Positions 17,050 through 26,228 of a DNA stretch of 64,000 nt are shown here, one piece after another. Origin of the DNA: Streptomyces sp. NBC_01497 (GTDB lineage: Bacteria; Actinomycetota; Actinomycetes; Streptomycetales; Streptomycetaceae); contig NZ_CP109427.1 in the NCBI RefSeq assembly GCF_036250695.1, positions 5,580,001 through 5,644,000 of the forward strand. The letters are read 5' to 3'. The notes beneath the pieces were generated by a model, which worked only from the letters and a program-made list of their open reading frames with translations, was not told where the DNA came from and ran no database searches. The position numbers and the translations under genes are program-made. Every line of letters begins with the position of its first letter. Within the stretch, counting starts at the first letter, position 1.

Positions 17050-18234
17050 CTACCGCGCGGTATCGAAGCGGCTCGTGTCGAAGACCGCGTCCCTGGCCTG
17101 CGTGAGCGCGGTGCGCAGCGCCCCCGTCAGGATCGGATCGCCGTCGATGTCACTGATCCGCAGCAGGGGCCTCGGCAGTGCGAGCCCGGTGAGTTCGGCG
17201 TCCACCGCCTCACGCAGCGCTTCGCCGCCCGCCTGGGCCACGGAGCCCGAGAGCACCACGAGTTCCGGATCGACCACCGCGACCACCGCGGCGATCCCGG
17301 TGGCGAGGCGTTCGGCGACGGTCCTGCGTACGGCCTCGTCCGCCAGCGCCTCGTCCAGTGGGGCGCCGCCGGCGAGCGCCCGGACGGCGACCGCGGAGAC
17401 CTGGCTCTGGAAACCGCCGCCCGCGTCGTCGCCCGCCCACGCGGCGGAGCCGCCGCGGGCCAGCGGGGCGCCGGGCAGGGGCATGTAGCCGATCTCGCCC
17501 GCGCCGCCGGTCGCGCCGCGCAGCAGCGTGCCGCCGAGCACGATCGCGGCGCCGACGCCCCGGTCGAGCCAGGTCAGCACGTAGTCGTCGAAGTCCTGGG
17601 CGGCGCCCTCGTACTGTTCGGCGAGCGCCGCGAGGTTCACGTCGTTCTCGATGACGACGGGGGTGCCGAGTACCTCGGCGAGGTCGGCGAGCAGCGTGCG
17701 GGAGTGCCAGCCGGGCAGGTGCGGCGCGTACCGCAGTTCGCCGCTGGAGCGGTCGATCGCGCCGGGCGTGCCGATGACCGCGCAGTGCAGGTCGCCGTGG
17801 CCGACCCCGGCCTCGGCGAGCGCGCCGTCCACGGCCTCGGCGACGAGTTGGGCCGTGCGGCCCCGGACGTCCGCGGCGACGGCGTCCGCCTCGACCCGGC
17901 AGGTGCCCACCACCGCGCCGGTGATGTCGGCGATCTGGGCGCTGATGCCGGTGTGGCCGACGGCGAGCGCGGCGACGTACGAGGCCGTCGGCTCGATCTC
18001 GTACAGCGCCGCGTTGGGTCCTGGGCGGCCGCTCACCCTGCCGGTGGCGCGGACCAGGCCCGCGGCCTCCAGGCGGTTGAGCAACTGGGACGCGGTGGGC
18101 TTGGACAGCCCGGTCAGTTCACCGATCCTGGTCCTGGTCAGCGGGCCGTGTGCGATGAGCAGATCGAGCGCCGCCCGGTCGTTCATCGCCCGCAGCACTC
18201 TGGGGGTGCCCGGTGAAGGTGTCGTCGTGCTCAC
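17050..18234 (-). CDS. ROK-family transcriptional regulator
   Basis: 394 residues from GTG 18234, which has GAGGAAA upstream; GTG 18273 is also in frame but would place its ribosome site inside the operator. Residues about 15-75 form a winged HTH (LTRTRIGELTGLSKPTASQLLNRLEAAGLV). The rest is the ROK sugar-kinase-like fold (VIGTPGAIDRSSGEL, VIENDVNLAALAE, GVGAAIVLGGTLLRGATGGAGEIGYM). The CxCGxxGC zinc motif of many ROK proteins is absent. It lies directly upstream of the sugar operon on the same strand and should respond to its substrate or phosphorylated sugar. A palindrome at its promoter suggests autorepression. Confidence 0.88.
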   Translation of the reverse strand: MSTTTPSPGTPRVLRAMNDRAALDLLIAHGPLTRTRIGELTGLSKPTASQLLNRLEAAGLVRATGRVSGRPGPNAALYEIEPTASYVAALAVGHTGISAQIADITGAVVGTCRVEADAVAADVRGRTAQLVAEAVDGALAEAGVGHGDLHCAVIGTPGAIDRSSGELRYAPHLPGWHSRTLLADLAEVLGTPVVIENDVNLAALAEQYEGAAQDFDDYVLTWLDRGVGAAIVLGGTLLRGATGGAGEIGYMPLPGAPLARGGSAAWAGDDAGGGFQSQVSAVAVRALAGGAPLDEALADEAVRRTVAERLATGIAAVVAVVDPELVVLSGSVAQAGGEALREAVDAELTGLALPRPLLRISDIDGDPILTGALRTALTQARDAVFDTSRFDTAR

Positions 18235-18275
18235 GCCCGGACCTGTTTCCTCGACTGATGAATCACCGATCACTG

Positions 18276-18292
18276 TTAGGAAGGTTTCCTAA
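18276..18292. promoter_or_regulatory. ROK operator palindrome
   Basis: TTAGGAA (18276-18282) and TTCCTAA (18286-18292) form a perfect 7-base inverted repeat with a 3-base spacer, just ahead of the ROK gene. The AGGAA-n-TTCCT pattern matches operators described for Streptomyces ROK regulators such as CsnR. Confidence 0.7.
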
Positions 18293-18579
18293 TCGGTTGC
18301 GAGGAACGTATGACCCGCGTAAGGGCGGCGTCAATACCCCAAACCGCCGGTTTTCCGCAGGCAACCAAAGCGTTACGTGGGCGGGTACGGAAGAACGGAC
18401 GGAAGGGGGGCAGCCACCTCCGGCCATGGGCGTGGTCCTGGACGGCCGCCACGGATGGCCCCAGGGGGCGGCCCCCGGGAGGCCGTCGAGGACCGGCTCG
18501 CGCGTCCCTCGCCCGCCTGGGTCCAGCTGGGTCACTCTCCGCCCGGCCCGCGGCCGTGCCGGCGGCACACAATGGGCTG

Positions 18580-19485
18580 ATGGATCAGAACACGGAGCTG
18601 CGGGACTTCCTCCGCTCGCGCCGGGGCCGGCTGAGCCCCGAGGCGGCGGGCCTGGCGCCAGGAGGAGGCGCCCGCAGGGTGCCTGGGCTGCGCCGGGAGG
18701 AGGTGGCGCACCTGGCCGGGATGAGCACCGACTACTACACCCGCCTGGAACAGGGCCGTCACCCGCACGTCTCCGGGGGCGTGCTGGACGCGGTGGCGCG
18801 CGCCCTGCGCATGGACGACGTGGAACGCGACTACCTGTTCGAGCTCGTCCGGGCACGCATCGCGCGCCCTGCCCGGAGCCCTGGCACGGTGACGCGGCGG
18901 GTGCGGCCGGAAGTGCATCAGATGCTGGACGTCCTGGGCGACGTCGCACCGGCGGTGGTCATCAACCACCGTCAGGACGTGCTGGCCTCCAACCGCCTGG
19001 CCCGAGCCCTGATCACGGACTTCGAGGTGCTGGCCGGCCGGCAGCGCAACCTCGCCCGGCTGGTCCTGCTCGACCCGGCCGTCCGCGCACTGTTCGTGGA
19101 CTGGGAGGAGATGGCGGAGATCACCGTGGCAGTCCTGCGACTGGCGTCCGGCCGTCACCCCGACGACGCCCTGCTCAACGAGCTGATCGGCGAAGTGATG
19201 GCCAAGGTGCCGAAGGCGGGGACCTGGTGGGCGAGCCACCGGATCTCCCAGTGCGTGCACGCGACGACCCCGCTCCACCACCCTGTGGTCGGTCCGCTCA
19301 CCCTGCGCTTCGAGACGCTGTCGTTCCCCGCCGATCCCGACCACACCCTGGGCCTGTTCACGGCGGAACCCGGCTCCCCTTCCGCGCAGGCCCTTTCCCT
19401 GCTGGCCAGTTGGACCGCGCCCGAGATCCGTGCGGACCCGGAGGTACCGGGCCGCACCGGTCCCGGCGAACCGCACCGCACCTGA
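18580..19485 (+). CDS. XRE regulator with MmyB-like ligand domain
   Basis: 301 residues; ATG 18580 (MDQNTELRDFL) matches the family start although no clear ribosome site precedes it. The N-terminal HTH (about 10-85) contains VPGLRREEVAHLAGMSTDYYTRLEQGR, the signature of this family. The C-terminal half is the MmyB-type ligand-binding PAS-like domain (DVLASNRLARALITDF, WWASHRI). These regulators usually control a neighbouring oxidoreductase; the reductase at 19681 follows in the same direction. Confidence 0.88.
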   Translation: MDQNTELRDFLRSRRGRLSPEAAGLAPGGGARRVPGLRREEVAHLAGMSTDYYTRLEQGRHPHVSGGVLDAVARALRMDDVERDYLFELVRARIARPARSPGTVTRRVRPEVHQMLDVLGDVAPAVVINHRQDVLASNRLARALITDFEVLAGRQRNLARLVLLDPAVRALFVDWEEMAEITVAVLRLASGRHPDDALLNELIGEVMAKVPKAGTWWASHRISQCVHATTPLHHPVVGPLTLRFETLSFPADPDHTLGLFTAEPGSPSAQALSLLASWTAPEIRADPEVPGRTGPGEPHRT

Positions 19486-19680
19486 GGTCCCTGTGACCCG
19501 CGGCCCGCGCGGCCCGCGGGTCGGACGGCCCGGCCCGTTCGAACCTGGTTCCAGCTGGGCCAGGCCGGGGGCCGCAAGGCGGCGGCCGGGGCGTGAGGGT
19601 GGAGAAGTGCCCGCGCCGCGCTCGAAGGATCGTGGAGCGCCGGGCGCGATCCCTCCACCCGTCGATGCGAAGGAAACCGT

Positions 19681-20394
19681 ATGAGCACCATCGGTCTGAT
19701 CGGCAGCGGCCTGATCGGTTCCACCGTCGCCCGCCTGGCTGTGGCAGCCGGCCATGACGTCGTCCTCAGCAACCGGCGCGGCCCCGACACCCTGAAGGAC
19801 CTCGTGGCGGACCTGGGCCCGCGCGCCCGCGCCGCCACTCCCGCCGAAGCCGCCGAGGCCGGCGACCTGGTCGTGGTGACGGTCCCGCTGCACGCCTACA
19901 CCAGCGTCCCGGCTGCTCCGCTGGGCGGGAAGACCGTGATCGACACCGACAACTACTACCCGGACCGGGACGAGCACATCGCCGCGCTGGACGACGAGTC
20001 CACCACGACCAGCGAACTCCTCCAGGACCACCTGCACGGGTCCCACGTGGTCAAGGCGTTCAACAACATCACCCACGCCCACCTGGCCGCCCTCGCCCGC
20101 CGGGCCGGCGCCCCCGACCGCTCCACGCTCGCGATCGCCGGTGACGACGCGGACGCCAAGCGGCAGGTCGTCGCCTTCCTCGGCTCGATCGGCTACGACA
20201 CCCTGGACGCCGGGCCGCTCGCCGAGGGCTGGCGCTTCCAGCGCGACACCCCGGCCTACTGCGTGCCGTACTTCGGCGCGGGCTACACCACGGCGGACGC
20301 CCTCCGGGGCGCCGACGTCGGCCCGGGACAGCAGGTGACGGCCGAGACGCTGCGCCGCCGGCTGGCCGAGGCGCGCCGCTACCGCGACATGTGA
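19681..20394 (+). CDS. NAD(P)/F420-type reductase with Rossmann fold
   Basis: 237 residues, ATG 19681 with AGGAAA just upstream. The N-terminal dinucleotide motif is GLIGSGLIGSTVARLAVAAGHDVVLSNRRG split across the first strand and helix; NRR after the second strand suits NADPH. VVKAFNN and LAIAGDDADAKRQV are typical of the NADPH-dependent F420 reductase and pyrroline-5-carboxylate reductase-like family. Substrate unknown. It is probably under the XRE regulator upstream, as this pair is common in Streptomyces. Confidence 0.78.
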   Translation: MSTIGLIGSGLIGSTVARLAVAAGHDVVLSNRRGPDTLKDLVADLGPRARAATPAEAAEAGDLVVVTVPLHAYTSVPAAPLGGKTVIDTDNYYPDRDEHIAALDDESTTTSELLQDHLHGSHVVKAFNNITHAHLAALARRAGAPDRSTLAIAGDDADAKRQVVAFLGSIGYDTLDAGPLAEGWRFQRDTPAYCVPYFGAGYTTADALRGADVGPGQQVTAETLRRRLAEARRYRDM

Positions 20395-20563
20395 CATGTG
20401 AGCCGCACACGGGCCCCGGCCGCGACACCGTCACGCGGCCGGCGGCCTACGCGGCTGGTACCTCCAGGCGACCGGGCCGTCACGCGGGCGGGGCTGTCAC
20501 GGGGCCGGGACCTTCACGCGGCCGGGGCTGTCGGTGGCCGGGGCCCGGTGTCGCGGCCGGGGG

Positions 20564-21637
20564 CTACTTGTTGACGTTCGGCTGGGCGGACGGCAGCGGC
20601 GACGCCTCAGTCGACTGCGGGGATGTCGGGCTGGCCAGCGCGGACGGCGGGGCGACCCCGGCCGAGGGGTCGGCCACGTCCTCCGCCACGAGGGGCAGCG
20701 CACCGCCCACGAGGGGGATGCCCGCCTCGTCGAACGCCTGCTTGATCCGCCAGCGCAGCTCCCGCTCCACCCGCAGCGACTGGCCGGGCATCGTCTTCGC
20801 GGACAGCCGGATCGTCATCGAGTCCAACTGCACGGAATCGAGGCCCAGGACCTCCACGGGGCCCCAGAGGCGCTCGTTCCACGGGTCCTCCTTGGCCAGC
20901 TGCTCCGTGGTGGCGAGAATGACCGACCGCACCCGGTCCAGATCCTCGGTGGGCCGCACCGTCACATCGACACCGGCGGTCGCCCAGCCCTGGCTGAGGT
21001 TCCCTATCCGCTTGACCTCGCCGTTGCGCACGTACCAGATCTCGCCGCCCTCGCCGCGCAGCTTCGTCACCCGCAGCCCGACCTCGATGACCTCGCCGGA
21101 CGCGACCCCCGCGTCGATCGTGTCGCCCACGCCGTACTGGTCCTCCAGGATCATGAACACACCGGAGAGGAAGTCCGTGACCAGGTTGCGCGCGCCGAAT
21201 CCCAGTGCGACGCCGGCCACCCCGGCCGAGGCGAGCAGGGGCGCCAGATTGATGTTCAGCGCCCCCAGCACCATCAGCGCGGCCGTGCCGAGGATCAGGA
21301 ACGACGTCACCGAGCGCAGCACGGAACCGATCGCCTCGGAGCGCTGTCTGCGCCGCTCCGCGTTGACCAGCAGGCCGCCGAGCGCGGTGCCCTCCACCGC
21401 CTGCACACTGCGGTTCATCCGGGCGATCAGCCGGGTCAGGGCCTTGCGCAGCAACTGCCGCAGCACCAGCGCGATCAGCGTGATCAGGATGATGCGCAGC
21501 CCGACGCTCAGCCAGGTGGACCAGTTCTGCCCGACCCAGCTCGCCGCGTCGTTCGCCCGCTCCGTGGCCTCGCCGAGGCTGTCGGGCGCGGGGTTCGGGG
21601 CGGCGAGCGGCACGCCCGCCGGCAGGGACCAGGACAC
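20564..21637 (-). CDS. MscS-family mechanosensitive channel
   Basis: 357 residues from GTG 21637, chosen because GGAGG sits 9 bases upstream; an earlier GTG at 21679 lacks one. Membrane helices lie near residues 40-65, 105-125 and 130-150, the last being the pore helix with the Gly/Ala pattern LLASAGVAGVALGFGARN. The beta domain follows (EDQYGVGDTIDAGVASGEVIEVGLR, RNGEVKRIGN). It opens under hypo-osmotic stress to release solutes. The C-terminal tail is Pro/Ser-rich. Monocistronic. Confidence 0.9.
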   Translation of the reverse strand: MSWSLPAGVPLAAPNPAPDSLGEATERANDAASWVGQNWSTWLSVGLRIILITLIALVLRQLLRKALTRLIARMNRSVQAVEGTALGGLLVNAERRRQRSEAIGSVLRSVTSFLILGTAALMVLGALNINLAPLLASAGVAGVALGFGARNLVTDFLSGVFMILEDQYGVGDTIDAGVASGEVIEVGLRVTKLRGEGGEIWYVRNGEVKRIGNLSQGWATAGVDVTVRPTEDLDRVRSVILATTEQLAKEDPWNERLWGPVEVLGLDSVQLDSMTIRLSAKTMPGQSLRVERELRWRIKQAFDEAGIPLVGGALPLVAEDVADPSAGVAPPSALASPTSPQSTEASPLPSAQPNVNK

Positions 21638-21877
21638 GACGGAAAACCTCCAGATGGCGCCGGGCGGCGGATCCTCCACACTAACGGCCCACCGGCGGCG
21701 TCCCGGTGTCCCCGTGGAGGGGAGAGACCTGTTTCACGTGGGAAGAAATGGGCTGTGGTCGAAAACACCCTGAGCCTGTTACCCGGTCGTGGTGGCGTTT
21801 CGACCAGGCATGAGGAGAGACTGAGAGCAGATCGTCCCGGCGCCAGCCACGCGCCGCCGGCGTAATAGGAGGCATCC

Positions 21878-22414
21878 GTGCCGCATGTCCTGGTCCTCAA
21901 CGCGTCGTACGAGCCGCTCGGCGTCGTACCGCTCCGCCGCGCGCTCGTCCTCGTCCTGGAGAACAAGGCGATCTCCCTGGAGGACACCGGCGCCTTCCTG
22001 CACAGCGCGACACGGGTCGTGTCCGCGCCCAGTGTGATCCGGCTCAAGCGCTTCGTGCGGGTCCCCTACCGGGGGCCCGTACCGCTCACCCGCCGCGCCC
22101 TGTTCGCCCGCGACGGCGGCCGCTGCATGTACTGCGGGGGCGTCGCGACCAGCGTCGACCACGTGGTGCCGCGCAGCAGGGGGGGACAGCACGCGTGGGA
22201 GAACGTGGTGGCCGCCTGCCGCCACTGCAACCACATCAAGGCCGACCGGCACCTGCGCGAACTGGGCTGGCGGCTCCATCAGCAACCCGCGCCGCCTTCG
22301 GGTCTCGCGTGGCGCATCATCGGCACCGGCCACCGGGACCCGCGCTGGATGCCGTACTTGCAGCCGTACGGCGCGGAGGACGCGGTGGCCCGGATCGACG
22401 GCGTTTCAGCCTGA
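21878..22414 (+). CDS. HNH endonuclease
   Basis: 178 residues, GTG 21878 with a perfect AGGAGG. The HNH core is RCMYCGG...SVDHVVPRSRGGQHAWENVVAACRHCNHIKADR (about 85-125): two CxxC zinc pairs and the DH, N and H catalytic positions are present. Proteins of this group are core Streptomyces genes of unknown physiological role. No restriction or toxin partner is adjacent, so a role in DNA defence is not indicated. Confidence 0.9.
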   Translation: MPHVLVLNASYEPLGVVPLRRALVLVLENKAISLEDTGAFLHSATRVVSAPSVIRLKRFVRVPYRGPVPLTRRALFARDGGRCMYCGGVATSVDHVVPRSRGGQHAWENVVAACRHCNHIKADRHLRELGWRLHQQPAPPSGLAWRIIGTGHRDPRWMPYLQPYGAEDAVARIDGVSA

Positions 22415-22484
22415 GTCCGGGCCATCGGTGTGTCCGGCCCGTGCCCGCACGGCACCCGCCGGACGCGTCCGCGGCATGCCCCGG

Positions 22485-22522
22485 GCCGGGCCCGCGGTGG
22501 TCCGCCGGGCCGCGGGCCCGGC
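22485..22522. terminator. Bidirectional terminator hairpin
   Basis: Perfect 13-base arms GCCGGGCCCGCGG (22485-22497) and CCGCGGGCCCGGC (22510-22522) with a 12-base loop, between the convergent HNH and GH84 genes. Confidence 0.75.
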
Positions 22523-22547
22523 GCGCCCGCATGCCCGGGCCGTCCCG

Positions 22548-25500
22548 CTACGGTCGCGCGGTTCCTGCCGGGGGCGCGGCGGTACCCGGGGCGTCCGGGT
22601 CCTCCGGGGCGTCCGCACCGGCCCCGTACACCTCGACCGAGAACAGCGAGTACCCGTACGCCGTCGCCCGCTCCTCGCCCCGCACCCGGACGTAGCGGGT
22701 GTCCGCCGCGTCCAGGCCGATCACCTCGCGCCCGCCGGACCCGTCGCGCACCGTCGCGGCCGCTCTCCAGCGGCGGCCGTCCGCCGAGGTCTGCACGCGG
22801 TAGCGCGAGGCGTACGCGTCCTGCCAGGTCAGCACGACCTGCCCGACCCGGGCCGGCCGGGCGAGCCGCACCTGCCACCACGCGTCGTCCGAGGGCGGTG
22901 AGGACCAGCGGGTGACCGGGTCGCCGTCGTTCGCCGCCGACGCGGGGAAGGCGTCCGTCTCGTCTCCCGACGACGACGCGAGCGTCCCCGGCCCCCGTGC
23001 GAGATCCGGCCCCGACACCTGCGGCGACACGCGCACCGCCAGGGTCCGCGTCGCGCCCCCGAACGCCAGAGGCACCGCGTACGTACCGCTCGGCGCGCCC
23101 GCCGCGGCGGAGACCCGCACCGGCACCGTCGCGGCCCGGCCGCGCGGCACCGTCGTCTCCCCGGGCACCCGTACGGTGATCCCGGCCGGTGCCTCGGCCG
23201 TCAGTGAGCCCCGCACGGCGCCGGGGCGCAACCCGGTCAGCCGGGCCGGGACCGTCGCCCCGCCGCCGCCCGAGCGGACGTCCGCGGCGCCCCGCCCGAG
23301 CGTGAGCGCCGCCTTCGGGCCGTCCGCGAACCACGGCACCACCCGGTGCACCAGCGGCGTCGAGGCCATGGCGCCCGGTCCGCCCCCCTTCGCGGCGGGG
23401 CCCGCGCCGGGCCAGGACACCCGCAGGGACTCCGCGTGCAGCCCGCGCCCGGGCAGCCGGGTCCAGCCCGATGCCGACACCGGTCCGAGCGGGCGCCAGC
23501 CGCCGGGCACGTACGCCTCGACGGCCGCGCCCGCGCCCGTGCCCGGTTCCGTCATCACGGTGACCGAGTCCAGCGGACGCGAGCGCTTGAGATCCACCGT
23601 CCAGCCCTCGGACGTGGACACCGGGTCCTGTCCGGCCGAGCGGTTCGCCCCGGTCCAGCCCGCTGCGGCCTTCACCACCCGCTCCAGGAACGCGTCCGGC
23701 ACACCCCCTCCCACCCGCGCGGACGAGGCGGCGCGCGCCGCCGCCCGGCGCGCGGGCCCGAGGGCCAGCGAGGCCCGCCAGGCCGCCGCGCCGTCGCCGT
23801 GGGCCTGCGCCTGGAGCATGTCGACGGCGAGTACGCCGGCCCTGCCGTACCGGGCGAGCTGGTCCACCCAGGGCCGTGCCTCGCTCTCCAGCGCGCCGCC
23901 CGCCGTCCGCGCCAGGGCGGCGGGGGCGTCCGCCATCACCGCGAAGGCCGCCCTCAGGCGCGCCGCGGCACTGTCGCGTGCCGCCGTGTCCGTCCCCGCC
24001 CCCGACGCCCAGAAGCGGCCCATGAGCGGCTTCAGGTACGCCGACTCGGCCGGGTCGAGGATCGACGCGGCGTCGTTCCCCGCGAGCGCGCCCAGGGCGG
24101 CCCCGGCCCGCGCGTCGCCGCCCGCGAGGTCGTCGACGGCGGCCCGCCAGGAGCGGTCGGGGTCGTACCCGCGCGGGTTCCACGCGAAGTCGGCGGCGGT
24201 GAACAGCGCGAGACGGGACGCCGCCGCCTGCGGCATCGCGTTCGCCAGCACCCCCGCGGACCCGGTCGCGACGGCCGCGTCGCGGCCCCGGTAGGGACCG
24301 AGGAAGAGGCGTTCGCCCCGGTAGTCGTTGACCGGGTAGTTGTCGGTGGTCACGACGGGCCGCCCGCCGAACGCGGCGCGCGCGGCCGCCAGTTCCCGGC
24401 CGGTGATCGTGCGCGGTACGACCCCGACCCCGGTCCACGCAACCTGCACCGAGGGCGCGAGCGCCCGGGTGAGCGCGCTCCGGTACCTCGTCGCACCGCT
24501 CTGGTAGTACTCGGTCGGCATGACCCCGAGCGGGGGCGCTCCCGGATGGCGCCGGGCCAGGTGTGCCGCCAGCGCGTCGGCGACCCCGGCCTGTGCGCGG
24601 GCCGCGGCGCGCGGGCCCGAGCCGTACAGGTGCGCGTCCTCGTCACAGTGCCACTCGCTGTAGCTGACGTCCTGGAACTGGAGCTGGAACGCCCGCACGC
24701 CGAGCGCCCACATCGCGTCGGTCTTGCGCAGCAGCGCCCGGACATCGCCGTCGGACGACAGGCACATGGCCTGCGCGGGCGCCACGGCCCAGGCCAGGGT
24801 GACGTGGTCGGCCGCAGCGCGGGCCGCGAGCTGCCGGAAGTCCGCACGCCGGGCCGCCGGGTACGGCTCGCGCCACCGCGCCCGCCGGTACGGGTCGTCG
24901 CCGGGCGCGTACAGGTAGCGGTTCTGCTTGGTGCGGCCCATGAAGTCGAGCTGTGCGAGCCGGTCCGCCCGGCTCCACGGCCGCCCGTAGAACCCCTCCT
25001 CGGTGCCGCGCACGGGGGAGGCCGGCCAGTCCCGCACGTTCACGGCGGCGAGCGAGGGCCCGTCCGGGCCGCGCACGACGAGCTGCCGGAAGGTCTGGGC
25101 GGCGTGGAAGAGGCCGTCGCTGCCCGTCCCTTCGAGGGCGACGGTGGCCCGCCCCGCGACCCGGCCGGCCACGAGGCGGTATCCCCCGGACGGCAGGGGG
25201 GCGCTTCGAGGTGCGTGCAGGGCGCGCAGTGCGTCCCGCGCGCCGGTACCGCCGACCAGGACCACGGTCCCCGCCGCACCCGCGGTGACCGGGCGGCGCG
25301 CCCGGACGACCGGGACGCCCGCCGTCGTCAGCGCGTCCCGCACCGCGCCGACCGCGTACGGGTCGGCGCCCGCACCGGCCACGACCCGGACCCCGGCCCG
25401 GAGCGGCAGCGCACGTCCCGCCGCCCGGATCGACCGGGGGCGCGGCCACACCGCGGGGGCGGCTGCGGCGCCTGCGCCCGGGGACGCGGCGGGCGCCGGG

Positions 25501-25622
25501 CCGCGGGGCCCGCCAGGGGCCCCGCCCGGCACCGCGAGGGCGCCCTGGCCGGTGCAGAGCAGTCCGCCGAGCACCGCGGCCGCGACGGCGGCGGCGGTGC
25601 GCCTGCGGTGTACGAACCGCAT
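22548..25622 (-). CDS. Secreted GH84 beta-N-acetylglucosaminidase-family protein
   Basis: 1024 residues, ATG 25622 after GAGGGGAG. A Sec signal peptide (MRFVHRRRT...GALA) covers about 1-30. Residues 55-195 form the N-terminal GH20/GH84-associated domain, 200-500 the GH84 barrel (GTEEGFYGRPWSRADR, MPTEYYQ, DNYPVND), then a helical region, an NPCBM-like beta domain near 780-880 and a C-terminal F5/8 type C (CBM32) domain near 890-1005. The family removes GlcNAc from glycoconjugates or hyaluronan fragments. The catalytic pair normally reads DD; here it is Q317-D318 in LQFQDVSY, so the residue that orients the substrate acetamido group is replaced while the acid/base is kept. Activity on the usual substrate is therefore uncertain. 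Monocistronic. Confidence 0.86.
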   Translation of the reverse strand: MRFVHRRRTAAAVAAAVLGGLLCTGQGALAVPGGAPGGPRGPAPAASPGAGAAAAPAVWPRPRSIRAAGRALPLRAGVRVVAGAGADPYAVGAVRDALTTAGVPVVRARRPVTAGAAGTVVLVGGTGARDALRALHAPRSAPLPSGGYRLVAGRVAGRATVALEGTGSDGLFHAAQTFRQLVVRGPDGPSLAAVNVRDWPASPVRGTEEGFYGRPWSRADRLAQLDFMGRTKQNRYLYAPGDDPYRRARWREPYPAARRADFRQLAARAAADHVTLAWAVAPAQAMCLSSDGDVRALLRKTDAMWALGVRAFQLQFQDVSYSEWHCDEDAHLYGSGPRAAARAQAGVADALAAHLARRHPGAPPLGVMPTEYYQSGATRYRSALTRALAPSVQVAWTGVGVVPRTITGRELAAARAAFGGRPVVTTDNYPVNDYRGERLFLGPYRGRDAAVATGSAGVLANAMPQAAASRLALFTAADFAWNPRGYDPDRSWRAAVDDLAGGDARAGAALGALAGNDAASILDPAESAYLKPLMGRFWASGAGTDTAARDSAAARLRAAFAVMADAPAALARTAGGALESEARPWVDQLARYGRAGVLAVDMLQAQAHGDGAAAWRASLALGPARRAAARAASSARVGGGVPDAFLERVVKAAAGWTGANRSAGQDPVSTSEGWTVDLKRSRPLDSVTVMTEPGTGAGAAVEAYVPGGWRPLGPVSASGWTRLPGRGLHAESLRVSWPGAGPAAKGGGPGAMASTPLVHRVVPWFADGPKAALTLGRGAADVRSGGGGATVPARLTGLRPGAVRGSLTAEAPAGITVRVPGETTVPRGRAATVPVRVSAAAGAPSGTYAVPLAFGGATRTLAVRVSPQVSGPDLARGPGTLASSSGDETDAFPASAANDGDPVTRWSSPPSDDAWWQVRLARPARVGQVVLTWQDAYASRYRVQTSADGRRWRAAATVRDGSGGREVIGLDAADTRYVRVRGEERATAYGYSLFSVEVYGAGADAPEDPDAPGTAAPPAGTARP

Positions 25623-25952
25623 GTCTGCTCCCCTCGTCGCCCGGTGCGCGACCGGCTGCGCCACCTGCCGCGCGCCTGGTGCGCGGCCCGCCGTGCGGCC
25701 CGCTGACGGTCCGTCGGGCAGGCCGGGCCCCGAGCCCACCACCGGCGGGTGGGCGTGTCAACGAGCCCGGCCCTGGTGTCGTAATTGCCCGCTGTGGTAG
25801 ATAAAGGTCCCCACTCCGGCTCATCCCCCGACCCGCTCGCGTCGCGGTGCCGTCCGTGACTCCCCGCACGTTCACCACCCGTGCACGTCTGCGGCCGCGC
25901 GCGCTGGGTAGGCCTGACGGGGTCCGGATCCCACACCTCCTGGAGGCACCCC
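25623..25952. other. Divergent intergenic region
   Basis: 330 bases between the GH84 gene (-) and the small gene ahead of malQ (+). On the minus strand TTGACA (25756-25761) with a 17-base spacer to TGGGCT could drive GH84. An AT-richer patch TAGATAAAGG near 25798 could hold a plus-strand promoter. No gene or RNA recognised. Confidence 0.4.
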
Positions 25953-26228
25953 GTGGCCGTCGTCGTCCGCAAATCCGCCAAACAGTCCACCAAGTCCGCG
26001 GGTCAGCCCTCCAAACGGCGGGCACTGTGCGCGCCCGCCATCCCGGCACAGGCGTGGGCAGTGCCCGCCTCCGCACCGGCCTCCTTCGCCGCGCCCCTCA
26101 CCAGCGAACCGCCCCTCGGCGACGCCGCCCCCCTGACGAGCGAGCCGCCGCTCTCCGACACGGCCCCCCTGACCAGCGAACCGACCGCGCCGGGCCCGGC
26201 CGTCGGCACGGAGCCCTCAGGAGTCTGA
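25953..26228 (+). CDS. Small hypothetical protein with LTSEP repeats
   Basis: 91 residues from GTG 25953, with GGAGG 6 bases upstream. The N terminus is basic (VRKSAKQSTKSAGQPSKRR), the C-terminal half contains three copies of an APLTSEPPL unit about 13 residues apart. High GC at third positions supports coding. Its TGA touches the ATG of malQ, so the two are likely co-translated. No family recognised and no clear signal peptide or membrane helix. It may be a natural tail-repeat protein or a translational leader for malQ. Confidence 0.55.
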   Translation: MAVVVRKSAKQSTKSAGQPSKRRALCAPAIPAQAWAVPASAPASFAAPLTSEPPLGDAAPLTSEPPLSDTAPLTSEPTAPGPAVGTEPSGV

